Of a stretch of 64,000 nucleotides of DNA, positions 10,841-21,537 are shown one piece after another; position 1 is the stretch's first letter, and the number at the start of each line of letters is the position of its first letter. Below the pieces are notes generated by a model. That model had not been told where the DNA came from, did no database searches, and worked only from the letters and a program-made list of their open reading frames with translations. Source of the DNA: Pyropia haitanensis. Lineage: Eukaryota > Rhodophyta > Bangiophyceae > Bangiales > Bangiaceae. Position numbers and translations under genes: made by a program. The DNA is taken from positions 6,482,356 through 6,546,355 of the forward strand of contig SDUX01000007.1 in NCBI GenBank assembly GCA_008729055.1, in the 5' to 3' direction.

Positions 10841-13039
10841 TCAAGCGGCGGACGCAGCCGCCACTCCCTCTCCCCGCATCTCCCCAACGCCCTCCAGCGG
10901 CCGGGTGTAGCGGCGGAGCCAGTCAATGGCGGCCGCGTCACCCGACGCCTCCACCCCCGGCGCCACCTCTGCCCACACGCGCGCGTGGTACGCGTCCACC
11001 CACGCCACCTCCGCGGCGGTGAGCAGCGCCACGTCGATCAGCCCCCGGTCCAGCGGCACGAGCGTCAGCTCCCGGAAGCGCATGTAGCCACCGCCGCCAA
11101 ACGAGCCCGCCGTCTCGGCCGGGATCACCTCCACCAGGTTCTCTATGCGAATGCCAAACGCGCCGTCCTCGTAGTAGCCAGGCTCGTTGCTGACGACCAT
11201 CCCCACCGCCAGCGCCGTCCCGTTGGCCGCCGGCCGCGGCGCGATGGAGTGGGGGCCCTCGTGCACGTTGAGCGCCGCGCCCACCCCGTGGCCCGTGCCG
11301 TGGCGGTAATCGAGGCCCGCCCGCCACAGCGGCAGCCGCGCGAGCGCGTCGAGCATCAGGCCGGTGGTGCCGGGCGGGAAGACCGCCGACGCGAGCGCGA
11401 TATGGCCCTGCAAGACGCGGGTGAAGCAGCCCCGCTGGTAGGCCGTCGGCGTGCCGTGGTGCATCGTCCGCGTCACGTCCGTGGTGCCGTCCACGTACTG
11501 GCCGCCCGAGTCGAGCAGGTACATGTCCTCCGCCGTGACCGACGCGGTGCTGCCCGCGCCCGCCGCCGAGTAGTGGATAATGGCGCCGTTGGCGCCTGAC
11601 CCGGAAATGGTCTCAAAGGAGGGGGTGAAAAAGTGGGGCATCCCCGCGCGGTACGTCTCCAGCACGTCCGCGGCGGTCGTCTCGCGGACGCCCTCAGCGG
11701 GCGCCGCCGCGACGGCGCCCGACAGCCAGGTGAGGAAGCGCACCAGCGCGACCGCATCGCGGACGTGCGCGGCGCGCATGCCCGCCAACTCTGCCGAGTT
11801 CTTTACCGCCTTGGCCGCCGACACCGGCGACGGCGCGGTCACGACGGCCGCCTCGTTGGCACGGTCCACCCCCGCGGCGGCGTCGTACAGCGCCACCGAC
11901 GCGGACGCGGCGTCGACCCAAATGGCCTTGCCCGCCGCCGCCAGCGCCGCCACGTCCTCCATGATCGCCTCGTATGCGCAGACGGTTACGCCCGACGTGG
12001 CGAGGTGCAGCTCCGCGTCGCTGCCCGGTACCACCTTGCCCGGCTGCAAGTACAGGCGCACGGCGTCGGCGGTGACGAGCGCGTAGCTGAGCACCGTCGG
12101 CGTGTACGGCACGTCCTCCCCGCGGATGTTGAGGAGCCACGCGACCTCATCGAGCATGCACACGGCCAGCGCGTCGGCGTGGCGCTCGGCCATCGCCTCG
12201 CGCATCCGCGCGACCTTGGCCGCCACCTCCTCTCCCGCCACCCCCGCCGGGTGCACGCGGACGGGGCCAGCGGGGAGAGGCGGGCGCGCCGCGCCCCACA
12301 CCTCGTCCACGGGGTTAGACGACACGTACGCGAGGCGCCGCGGTGCCTCCCCCTCCTCCCCCCCGCCAGCGCCGTTGCTCGCCAGTGCAGCGGCCAGCGC
12401 GCGGCCGCCGTCCACCGAGTGTACGGTCGCGTCAATGCCGACGACCCCCCCCGGCGGCACCGTCGAGGCGAGCAGGTCGGCCAGTGACGGCGTGCCCGGG
12501 ATGCCCGCCCGCATCAGCGTCCACTCGGCCGACAGCTGCGCTTCCGCTTGCAAAAAGTAGCGGCCGTCGGTCCACAGGTACGCGTCCGTGGCGGTCACCA
12601 GCGCCGTGCCGGCGCTGCCGGTGAAGCCCGTCGCCCACGCGCGACGGCAAAAGGCCGGGGGGGGGGCCTCTGAGTTGTGCGGGTCCGCCGACGGGATGAC
12701 AAAGGCGTGCAGCTGCCGCCGCGCGAGCGCAGACCGCAGCGCCGCGAGGCGGCCGGCGGGCGTCGCGGTGTCGGCGGCCGCGCCGCTGGCGCTGGCGCCG
12801 TCGCCACCGCCGCCGCCGCCGCCCGCCACCGCCGCCGTCATGCGAACCTGCCCAGAGGCGCCGCCGCCGGTGCGGGTGGCACGCCGCGGCGCGCGGCGGG
12901 CGCGCACGCCGCCGCCGGGTGGGGCGGGGGCGGCCCACCAGGCGGGGCCGCGGCGGCACGCAGCGCGGGCGGCGGCGGCGCCGCCGGCGGCGCGGCAGGG
13001 GATGGCGGCAGCCGCCACAAAGGCGGTGGAGGGTGCCAT
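10841..13039 (-). CDS. Xaa-Pro aminopeptidase (aminopeptidase P, peptidase M24B), probably plastid or mitochondrial
   Basis: Removes N-terminal residues that precede proline. The protein is 732 residues from the ATG at 13039 (MAPSTAFVAAAAIP, a transit-peptide-like Ala/Arg-rich leader of about 75 residues). The frame stays open to 13498, but upstream codons look like a 5' UTR. Two N-terminal creatinase-like domains (HAFVIPSADPHNSE; ATGFTGSAGTALV; WTDGRYFLQAE) are followed by the pita-bread catalytic domain. The dinuclear metal ligands are visible: Asp in LLDSGGQY (about 508), Asp in TTDVTRT (about 519), His in GTGHGVG (about 585), Glu in NEPGYY (about 615) and Glu in FRELTLVP (about 656). It resembles the long three-domain plant APP forms. 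Single exon, convergent with the E3 ligase gene (325 bp between stops). Confidence 0.95.
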   Translation of the reverse strand: MAPSTAFVAAAAIPCRAAGGAAAARAACRRGPAWWAAPAPPGGGVRARRAPRRATRTGGGASGQVRMTAAVAGGGGGGGDGASASGAAADTATPAGRLAALRSALARRQLHAFVIPSADPHNSEAPPPAFCRRAWATGFTGSAGTALVTATDAYLWTDGRYFLQAEAQLSAEWTLMRAGIPGTPSLADLLASTVPPGGVVGIDATVHSVDGGRALAAALASNGAGGGEEGEAPRRLAYVSSNPVDEVWGAARPPLPAGPVRVHPAGVAGEEVAAKVARMREAMAERHADALAVCMLDEVAWLLNIRGEDVPYTPTVLSYALVTADAVRLYLQPGKVVPGSDAELHLATSGVTVCAYEAIMEDVAALAAAGKAIWVDAASASVALYDAAAGVDRANEAAVVTAPSPVSAAKAVKNSAELAGMRAAHVRDAVALVRFLTWLSGAVAAAPAEGVRETTAADVLETYRAGMPHFFTPSFETISGSGANGAIIHYSAAGAGSTASVTAEDMYLLDSGGQYVDGTTDVTRTMHHGTPTAYQRGCFTRVLQGHIALASAVFPPGTTGLMLDALARLPLWRAGLDYRHGTGHGVGAALNVHEGPHSIAPRPAANGTALAVGMVVSNEPGYYEDGAFGIRIENLVEVIPAETAGSFGGGGYMRFRELTLVPLDRGLIDVALLTAAEVAWVDAYHARVWAEVAPGVEASGDAAAIDWLRRYTRPLEGVGEMRGEGVAAASAA

Positions 13040-13644
13040 GGGGAGGGCGGCGTGGCGAGCGGGCGGAAGGGGAGGGGGGGAAGGGAAGGGAGCGGAGGGG
13101 GGAGGGTGGGAGGAAGGGCGGGGCGGCGGGGGGAGGAGATTGGTTGATGACGGCGGACAGGTAAAAGCCGGCCGCAGCGGATGCGCGTCGCAGGGCGAGG
13201 GGTCGTAGGGGGAGGGACAGGCGCGCCCGGCCGAGGGGGCGTCCGTTGGCGGCGCCAGTGGCGCACGGTACACCCGATGCAGACGAGGCGAGCACGTCGG
13301 TCGACGGCGGCAGTGACGAGGGAGACGACACTCGAATGTGGACAGAAAAGAGGCGGCGTAGTGGAAGGACGTGGGGGTGAGACGGTTCGCTCGCAGGCCG
13401 CTGCACGCCACGTGTCTGCGCGGGATCTGGCTGATGGAGGACACGTGCAAGGCAGAACCGAGGTGCACACAGAAAAAAAAACAAAAAAAACACGACACAC
13501 AAAGAATACACTACGGCGTCGGCCGGTGCGGGTGCACTGGCCGCGCGCCCACGACACAAGCCTCACCCCGCCAGCGGCTCGTCGCCGTCGCACCGCCAGC
13601 GGTTCTCCCCCTCTCACCCCGCCGGCGGCTCGTGTGCCCCGTTC

Positions 13645-14415
13645 TCACAGGCCGCTGTGCCCCTCCCCGCCCCCCGTGCCCGTGTAGTAGGCGCGCACGC
13701 GGCGCGGGTCGGCGCGGAAGCCGCGCCATCCGGCGCCGTTTTGGTTCCACGCCACCCGCCCACGGAGCTGCTCGATGCAAATCTCCTCGGAGCAGGTGCA
13801 CCAGCTGTAGCTGGCGTTGGTCGACGCCTGCCGAATGACGTCGCCGAGCGGGTTGACGTTGCCGTGGGGGGACGCCTCGTTGTCCACCGCCTGGATGTCC
13901 ACGCAGCAGACGACTGTCCGGGGGCGGTAGAGAGCGGGGGCAGTACGGAGCGGAAGGGGCGGAGAGAGTCCACCGTTGCAGGCAGTGCAGAGGGAAGGCA
14001 GCAAAGCATGGAATGAGATCAAGCAAAGAACGGGGGGGAAACAGAAACAGAACGGGATATGTGGTGGGCAGGCGCATGTGAGAAGAAGCTCAATAAAGAG
14101 ATAGGAAAACACAGAGTTCACCACGACCCGCGGGAGCGCGCTTGCCGCCATGTCCTGTCACAGGCGCAGTGAGACAGGTGGACCCACACGCCAGAAAAAC
14201 GTACAGTGATGAGAGCCGTCGAAAGGAAAGCAGTGCTGGGTCGCCGGGTGCGACAGGTCCAGCGTACCACACGGGCGGGACGTGTCCGGCCCGCGGTCGT
14301 TGGCTGCCGCCGCCAGCCCCACGACGGCGGCGGCGGCGGCAGTGGCCACCGCAGCGGCCGCCGCCACCGACGTGGCCGTGCGGGTGGCGCGGCGGCGCGT
14401 CGACGGCCTGTCCAT
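13645..14415 (-). CDS. Small cysteine-rich, probably secreted or organellar protein of unknown function, two exons
   Basis: Exon 1 is 14415-14205 and exon 2 is 13913-13645. The 291-nt intron begins GTACGTTTTT and ends GGACAG, and the phase-1 join is exact, giving 159 residues. The N-terminus (MDRPSTRRRATRTATS followed by an Ala/Val-rich hydrophobic stretch) looks like a signal or signal-anchor. The mature part is rich in cysteines and aromatic residues (RPCGTLDL, CFPFDGSHHFVCCVD, SWCTCSEEICIEQL, RVAWNQ). Seven or more Cys suggest disulfides. I do not recognise the family and assign no function. The exact fit of both splice sites and the codon pattern make it a real gene. Confidence 0.7.
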
Positions 14416-15039
14416 GGTGGGCAGGGAGGAACGGTGTAACGGAGAGCAGTAGGTGGGTGCAGGCACAGCGCAGCAAGGAGGGACGCCGCAAAAGGGCAAG
14501 GGGGAGCTCGCAGTCGCCAGCGTCGGCAGCGGCGGAGAAACAAGTGACAGCGTCTCGGTCGGCACCAGCGTCGACAAGAGCGTCAGCTGGTGGCGGCTGG
14601 GGCAACGGAGGCGAGTTCGAGGTGGTTGTTGAGACGGAAGGGGTGGCGCTTGGGGAGCAAGGCCCTTTGCAGCAGCCTGGTCGTGGAGGCAATTAGAGCC
14701 GCTGAGAGGTCCAGGCGGGTGTCGGGAGACGTCAAACAAATTGAAACAACCACTGTATACAGTACGGCGTTGCCCCGGATGGACTTGGAATATATGGCGG
14801 CGACTCTGATGGACTTGGAAAACGTGTCAGGCTCACCGCGCACCCAGTGGGCGGTCGGCGCTACCCCGCCGAAGCCAGACTTGGCGGTGCTTTGGATCCG
14901 CACACAGCACCTCAAGAAAAGCCGAATCAGAAGGGATTCTAACTATCCGAGCGGCACGAGAGCTTAGTAAGACGAATCCTCTCTCGACACGATCGCCAGA
15001 CGGTTATAAAGGCCTCGTGCTCAACGAGACGAAATTATA
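14416..15039. other. Intergenic region, moderate GC, no gene seen
   Basis: The 5' flank of the cysteine-rich gene. GC drops from about 14730 onward. ORFs here are short, in several frames and without recognisable motifs. Confidence 0.4.
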
Positions 15040-15893
15040 AGTGTCAGTCGAGACCTGTTCAGCCCTCGTGCAGTGGTGGATCGGAAATCAGCTCGCGAGC
15101 GCGAGTCCTGAAGCGATCTCGTGCGCCATCTACTCGCGGGTCTGCCGACAGCCTGGCAGTCGTCGCTGCTCAGTGTCGGCAGAGGCCACGGTGTCCGGGC
15201 CGTGGCAATTGCCGCGGACGGCATGGCACGCCGGTTCACGGTAGACGTCGTCGGGGCACACAGCCGGCGAGGCCGGTGGCGCATCTGCCTCATCGATCCC
15301 CATCCCCCTCCTCCCCTCCCCTCCCCTCCTTGGCGCCGCCGCAGGGTGGTCGGAGCGCATCGAGCGGGACGAGGCGGACGCGCTCCGCTGGCGGGTGGTG
15401 GATGAGCTCGTCGTCCACCGCGCGCTGCTGGCTCAGTACTGCGTGCTCGGCCTGGACGCCGACGGCGGCGGCGCCACGCCCGCCGGCGACGCCGCGTTTG
15501 GTGACTACTGCCGGCGGATGCGGCAGCCAAAGACGTACGTGGGCGGGCGTCCAAACAGGGGTGAGCGGGGGCGCGAGTGGGAGTGGGCGCCGCTTGGGTT
15601 TGATGGACAGAAAGCAGCGGCGGGGAGGGGGCTGGCTGTGCGTGAGGCGCGGTGGAACACCACTGCGCCAGGAAAAAAAAGAGAACACGGTCAGCGCCGA
15701 GGAAAAATATACAGAAAATAGGAATCGATGCAGACTCGCATGGTGACTTCGTATGGGCACAACCAGAAAGATCTGCCCCGATTTATTGCACCATAGTGGG
15801 AAGGCTTGGGGGTTCACGGAGCGATGTGGTCGATAGCGGGGTGGACGAGAGATGGTGCGTACCACTGGCGCACCCTCCGCGAGAACCGGCGTG
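15040..15893 (+). pseudogene. Decayed OTU-like cysteine protease
   Basis: Three pieces resemble an OTU deubiquitinase domain in order. About 15170-15260 has VRAVAIAADG followed by MARRF, where the family has DGxCxF; the catalytic Cys is absent. About 15345-15558 has ALRWRVVDELVVHRALL and FGDYCRRMRQPKTYVGGRPN, the usual helix and WGG-like block, preceded by a CCGCAG acceptor and followed by GTGAGC. About 15733-15893 has RMVTSYGHN, LPRFIAP, then an in-frame TAG, then GLGVHGAMWS and GAYHWRTLREN, where the catalytic His is expected. The stop, the lost Cys and the lower GC favour a pseudogene. A divergent multi-exon gene is less likely. OTU domains also occur in mobile elements, so the source could be a transposon. 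Confidence 0.45.
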
Positions 15894-17190
15894 AAAAAGC
15901 CTCTTGAATTGTGGATGTATTTTCTATAACTCGTTCTTTTTCAGATCCCAGCGACCACCCTCAACTGGGTGTGGGTGGCGCGTGCGCCGTGTTTCGCTGG
16001 CGTGGCCGCCCTGTCGCGATAAAGTAGCCTGAGTTGCCCGACAAATCCGTACAGTTCACAGTCGGATGCATAATTAGAATTGTCAGCACGTCGAGCAGTC
16101 GCGCGAGAGACCTCCCGTTGGACCCGGCTGCGGTGCGCGCGCTCTTTGGGCCTGGAGTGCAGCCCACATGCCGACCCAGGCGGTGCGCGTCCCTCCACTC
16201 GGGCAGTCGTCGCTCCCTCCCTGCGCCCCGCCCGCCCCCCGTTCCTATCTCTGTGCCGTGCTGGTCACGCCGCTTCCCTTGCACGCCCGCCACGCCTCGA
16301 CGGGCCTACGACGTACGCGCCCTGCCCCCGACTGTTACATGGTATGCACGTGCGGCGTGCGTTGAAGGGAGAGGACATTGCGCAATGGCACGGGGGAGAG
16401 AGCGTCACGTTGGTGACTCGTGTGACGCTGTCGGTGCCTTGGGGTTCGTGCAGTTGCGGCAGGCGGGTTGTGGTGGGGCGCACTGTGGGTGTTGACGTCC
16501 TGACAACGGATGAACACTGACACATGGCCTGTTTGTGTTGTTGGGGTGTTCCTGTTGCTATCGCTTCTCGTTCGTGGCATGCTGGTGGTACCTGGTTGTG
16601 TCTGCCCTTCTCGTGGGGGTTATGCGGCTGGTTTGTGGACGTGCACGGCAGGGGACGGGGTGGGGTGTACATGTGAACAGGGGGGTGCGGGGGGCGTTAT
16701 GGTGTGGGACGGATAGGCAGAGCAAAAAACAACTTGCGGCCGCCAGTTCTTCAGCCCTACGCGAGAGGACCTCATATCCTCTCGTGCCCGAGAGACGTGG
16801 CTAATGATCGCTCTCGAGTTCTCCATGGATCGTGGCCACGAGTCGTCCACCTATCGCGATGTCGATTGGATTCGCACTGGCGCGGAAGAACGGTGGATAG
16901 GTCTTGGCCACTATGGAATCAGAGCTCTTGACCACCTACAGCAGCGCACTATCTTACATACGCTATCGATGTATATTGGATTCGAACTGGACGTCGAGAG
17001 CTCCTATCTGATAATTTGACGGCTTTCTTGAGGTGCTGTGCATCGCGGCGTTCGTGTGCCGGTGGCATCGGCGGCCGCGGCAGGTCGGCGACGCCCCGCC
17101 CGGCCGACAGGCTTTCTCCTCCACGTCGTGGGACGCCCCGGCGTTACCCAAGCATTCCCTGTGGGTGGCTTCCTCCACCCGTCGTTCACG
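15894..17190. other. AT-richer intergenic region with hairpin and short direct repeat
   Basis: No gene seen. It contains a perfect 8-bp inverted repeat with a 7-nt loop (16762-16784) and a 26-27 nt imperfect direct repeat (16857-16882, 16967-16993). A 71-codon ORF at 16804-17019 has composition unlike its neighbours and no recognisable motif. The 3' end is the 5' flank of the bL19 gene. Confidence 0.45.
16762..16784. repeat. Perfect 8-bp inverted repeat
   Basis: CGAGAGGA and TCCTCTCG flank a 7-nt loop (CCTCATA). It could form a hairpin in DNA or RNA. No T-run follows, so a terminator role is not supported. Confidence 0.5.
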
Positions 17191-17367
17191 ATGCTCTCCA
17201 TGGCCGCGTCGGTGGCGCGGCGCGGCAGCCGCCACCTGTGCCGCGCCGGCGCCTTCCCGGCGCCCCCCCCCCCCGTCGGCGGCGGCGCCCCCCATCACTC
17301 CCTCTTTCCCCCCCCTTCCCCCCTTTCCTGCTTAGCGGCAGCGTCATCCCCCGTCGTCGCGTCGCCG

Positions 17368-17408
<41 letters not shown>

Positions 17409-18120
17409 CTCGGTCCGCGGCGCAAAGACGCTCGCCGGCGCGTCGCTGCTTGGCCGGCGCGACCGGATCCCCCCCCCCATTGACGCCGATGGCGCGCCGC
17501 TGGGCGCGCCCTTGACGCGGCCGCGCCGGCGGCAGCAGCGGCGGTCGTCCCCCTACCTCGCCCCCGCCGACGACGCGCCCGCCGCGCGGCCGGTGTACCC
17601 CAAGCGCAAGTCCCCGTTCAAGCGCGCCGCCGCCATCATCGCGGCGCTCAACGAGGAGGAGGCGGCGGCCATGGTCCTGTCGGGCCGCGCCGTCGTGCCG
17701 GCGGCCGCGCCGGCCATGGCGCCGGGCGACGTTATCCGCGTGTCGTACCTGCGGGGGCCCGCTGACGCGGCCACCGCCGCCGCCGCCGCCGCCGCCACGA
17801 CGCCGTCTGCCGGTGGTGGCGCCGCCGCGGAGCCGCCGCTGGCACACTTTACGGGCGTCGTCATGCGCATCCGCCGGTCGGGCCTGGGCAGCACCTTTGT
17901 GCTGCGCAACGTGGTGGACGGCGTCGCGGTGGAGCGCGGCTGGATGACCTACTCCCCGCTGGTGCGCAAAGTGGAGCTGCTGTGGCGGAAAAAGGTGCGG
18001 CGGGCCAAGCTCTACTACCTCCGCGACAAGCCGCTGCGGGAGAGCACGTTTGGGTCCGCCGCGCTCCGGCCGGGGCGTGCCGAGGAGGGGGAGGGGGGGC
18101 AGGTTGAGGGGCGCCCGTGA
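17191..18120 (+). CDS. Ribosomal protein bL19, organellar (probably mitochondrial)
   Basis: Large-subunit ribosomal protein. From the ATG at 17191 it is 309 residues, against about 115 in bacteria. The start MLSMAASVARRGSRHL is a good mitochondrial-type presequence; the frame is open upstream to 17038. The bL19 domain spans about residues 185-295: PGDVIRVSYL, an Ala-rich insertion, HFTGVVMRIRRSGLG, STFVLRNVVDGVAVERGW, then YSPLVRKVEL and the hallmark KVRRAKLYYLRDK. Red algal plastid genomes are known to encode their own rpl19, so a nuclear copy with a presequence is more likely mitochondrial (inference). Single exon. Confidence 0.9.
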
Positions 18121-19420
18121 GTGGCCGCGTTTGGGGTTTTGGAGTGGGCGTCGGCGGAGGGGGGGGGGGGGGGGGGGGGGGGGAGGGGTGGGTGTGGGCG
18201 CAGTCTGTGCGAGGTCATGGTGACCATTGTGGGAGACGGGGGTGGGTGCTGTTGGCAGCCATGTGTGGGTTGCGGGATGCGGGCATGGGAGGGCACGCCC
18301 GGCAGCGTGGGCGGCGCCCGCCGTGGTCGCCCGCGGCTGCGGTCATGTCTGTCCCGCCTGGGCCGTACGGCCGCCCCGCTCGGCTCGTTCCCAGCGCGTT
18401 TGTTCTCATCCCTGCCCCTGCCCCTTTCCACGGTGGCACCTCTTCCCCCGTCCCATCCCGTTCCCAGCTCCTTGCCCGTCCTCACCCCGCCATAGCACAG
18501 CATCCAATCCACCCCCCCCCCTTCCACACCGGGTGGCTGTGACCTTGGAAAGAACCATGAGCGAGACCGGTCAGCGGGTACGAGCGGAGAAATCCAAAGA
18601 AGTAAAGCAAACCAAGGACAGGGCGGCAGCACCGAGAGGCGCACCGGCGGTGACGACGGCGGGAGGCGGTCCAGCGCCGCTCTCCTCATGTGGCGTATCC
18701 CTGCGCTGGGCCACTACTGGCCGGCCCACCTCCGCGGCGAGCCACCGCCAGTGGCTACCCGTTGGGTGTGTCCCGTATCGGCCAGCCGACGCTTGGCGCG
18801 TCGCGTCAGGGGTCGCTCCCCCACCGCCCTACCAGCACGCTTGACAGTTATGGTCATCTGTGCAGTGACCGCATACTTCCCCGCCGGCCGTCTGGGGCAA
18901 AGCAACAACGCAAGCCAAGACCCCCACACGCATCCCCGTTGCTGCAAGGCGCAAAGGCGCCCATCCTCCCCCCCCCCCCCCACACCGTACGCCACCGTCC
19001 CCCCCGCGGGTCGCTCTGCCCCCACCCAAGCGCCGCCCCTGCCTCTGCGCACGGTGCGGGAGGGCTCTGCTGCCGCCGACGCGGCACCCCCCGTCGCGTC
19101 CTCCCTCGCAACGTCCCTCGTGGGGGGGGCACGCCGCGTCGACCGCACGCCGCGGGCGGGCCGCGGCGCAACGCCCTCACCGCCCCCGCCGCGGCGGCGG
19201 GGCGGACAGGGGGGGGAAGGCGGCCGGCGGCGGCAGACGGCCGCGCGGGGACACACGCTGCCGGTGGCGCCCCGCCACGGCTCGAGGGTCGGCGGACCCC
19301 GTCGGCGTGCGACGCGGCAAGGAGGGCGAGAAGGGGGGGGGGGGGGGGGGGGAGGGGGGGGGAAAGCGTGAGGACGGGGGGGGGAGGCGGAGCGGACGAC
19401 GGGCGGCCCGCCCCCCCCCC
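18121..19420. other. Intergenic region with long poly-G run
   Basis: 3' flanks of bL19 (+) and of the Gly/Ala-rich gene (-), which converge. A run of about 22 G lies near 18160-18182. Long ORFs here change frame at C-runs and carry no motif. No gene seen. Confidence 0.4.
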
Positions 19421-20415
19421 TCATGCCCTGGGCGTCCGCGGCAGCCACCGCCGTGCCGGCGTGGCGGTGGCCGCCGGGGAGCCCGCGGCGGCGGCGCCCG
19501 CGGCGGGCGCCGACAGCTTGCGGGTGGACAGGAAGAGCGCGCGGCGGGAGGGCGAGCGCCCCACCGACCCCGCCGCCGCCGACGCGCCGCTGGCGGTCCG
19601 CGTCACCGCCGCGCGCGCCGACGGCAGCAGCCGTGAGGCGGGGCGTGCCGCCGGCCGGTCACCGCCGCCGGTGTCGCCGCCGGTGTCGTCGCCGCGGTCG
19701 CGGGTGCGGAACGACAGCAGCGGCATGGACGAGCCGTTGGGGGGCGGCGGCTCCGCGGCGGCCGCGGCGGCCGCGGCGGCGGTGGCGGCGGCGGCGGCGG
19801 CGGCACCGGCGGTGGTGGCGGTGGTGGCACCGGCGGTGGTGGTGGTGGTGGTGGTGGGGGCGGACCGGCCGGTGGAGACGGACGGCTCCAGCGGGGGGAC
19901 GTCGGCCATCTCCCCCGCCACCGGGGGGACCGCCGCCGCGGCAGCCGGTGGGGAGGCGGTGGCCGCCGCTGGCGTCGGCGCCGCCGCCCCCGCCGTCGCC
20001 ATTGCCGTCGCCACTGGCAGCGGCGGCTGCGGCGGCAACGACAAGGCGGCCGCAGACGCGCCGCCGGCACCCGCCGACCCGTGCGAGCTAGACGAGTGGG
20101 TGGCGGTCGAGCCGGGCTCCGCCGCCCGCCCGCCGCCACCACCGCCGCCGCTGCCGCCACCACCGCCGCCGCCGCCACCGCCGCCACCGCCGCCGCCGCC
20201 GCCGCGCGCGGCGACGACCGCCGACGTTGCCGTCCATGGCCCGGTCGAGCCGTCCGTCTCGGTCGACGAGGCCGTGACGGTCCCCCCCAGCCGCGGCGGC
20301 GGGCCGTCACCGCCCGCGCCGTCCGCGTCGCCGGCCGTCGCCGAGCGCGGGCGGCGCGGCTCTCCCAGCGCGTCGCCGCCCGCCTGCGCTCCGCCCTCCC
20401 GACCGCCAACCCCGC

Positions 20416-20466
<51 letters not shown>

Positions 20467-21301
20467 CCGTCGCCGCCGCCGCCGTCGCCGCCGACGCGGA
20501 CGACACGGAGCGCAGGCGGACCACCCCACCGCCCTTGCCCGGCTCTGCCGACAGCCCCACGGCGCTAACGACGCCGCCCGTGCGCTCAAAGACGTCAATG
20601 AGGTCCGCGACGCGCGCGGTGCCGGCCGCGCCACGCTCGGTGGCGCCCCCCCTCCCCACGCCGCCACCATCAACCGACGCGTCGGTGGCGGCGCCGTCGG
20701 CACCGCCGCCGTCACTACCGCCACCGCCGCCACCGCCGCCGCCACCACCACCACTGCCGCCGCCACCGCCGCCACCGCCGCCGCCGCTGCCGCCGCCGCC
20801 GCCACGGCGCGGCGCCGACGCGGCCGTCAGGGGTATCCCCCTGACGCCCGCCTCCTCCGCCTCCCGCCGCGCCCGTGCCGTCGCCTCCCGCGCGTCATAC
20901 TCGGCGGCCAGGTCCACCACCCCCCGCCGCGGGTGGCCCACCGACGCCGCGCCGTCCACGCCGGCCGCCGCACCGGGCGCGGCGTCGACGGGTACCGCCG
21001 CCGCTGACGCCGCCGCCGCGGCGGCGTCGGCGGCGGCCCCCCCCAGGTCGGCGGCGGCCGGGAGCCCCAAGTCCCCCGCCGACAGCACCCGCGAGCCGCC
21101 CCGTCGCGGGGGGTGCTCCCCCGGGGTGCCGCCCCCCCACAGGCTGCCGCCGTCCTCCCCGCCACCCGTCAGCGTGCCATCCGCACTGGTCGCCGCCTCC
21201 CCGCTGCCGTCCCTGCCGGCGCGGCGGCCAACGCCGCTGCCGGCACGGCGGTGACGCGGACCTCCCCCCCCTCGGCGGCGCCGCCACCACCACCACCACC
21301 A

Positions 21302-21333
<32 letters not shown>

Positions 21334-21537
21334 GCCGCCACCGCCACCGCCACCGCCGCCGACGCCGCCGACGCCGTCTGCGCGCCCCCCCGCGCCCGCC
21401 GTCGTCCACCGGCGGGGCCGGAGGGAGCGCAACGAGTTGGTCCGCGGGAACGCCTTGGCCCGCCCGGCGGCGGGCGCCACCGCCCGGCGGAAGCGGGAGA
21501 GGAAGGAGCGGCGGGGGGGGGGCGGCGCCCCGTCCAT
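19421..21537 (-). CDS. Gly/Ala/Pro-rich low-complexity protein of unknown function
   Basis: The most coding-like reading on the minus strand begins MDGAPPPPRRSFLSRFRR at 21537. It passes a long polyglycine run (plus-strand GGT/GGC array, about 21285-21365) and continues in a second frame to the stop at 19421 (ending WLPRTPRA), about 700 residues. A one-base frame change is needed near 21170-21271, where an 8-base C run lies. Ordered-looking islands are GVVDLAAEYDAREATARARR, RVADLIDVFERTGGVV, SMPLLSFRTRDRG and SPSRRALFLSTRKL. Everything between is Ala, Gly or Ser repeats. No known domain is recognised. The 854-codon plus-strand frame over the same DNA has only Pro/Arg/Ala composition and no such islands, so I prefer the minus strand. 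Confidence 0.5.

Noticed and set aside
10711..10941. Minus-strand 76-codon ORF overlapping the aminopeptidase end
   Set aside because: Contains a hydrophobic stretch (YALAILGAYLPGTLRTMVALL) but overlaps a solid gene and lies in a 3' UTR.
13040..13498. N-terminal extension of the aminopeptidase
   Set aside because: Phe/Cys/Ser/Pro-rich and outside the family; the ATG at 13039 begins a plausible transit peptide.
16967..16993. TTCGAA-containing block as a tRNA T arm on the minus strand
   Set aside because: Flanking bases do not form a T stem, and no anticodon arm is found.
18690..21254. 854-codon plus-strand ORF
   Set aside because: Pro/Ala/Arg low complexity throughout; the opposite strand has ordered islands, so this is taken as the shadow.
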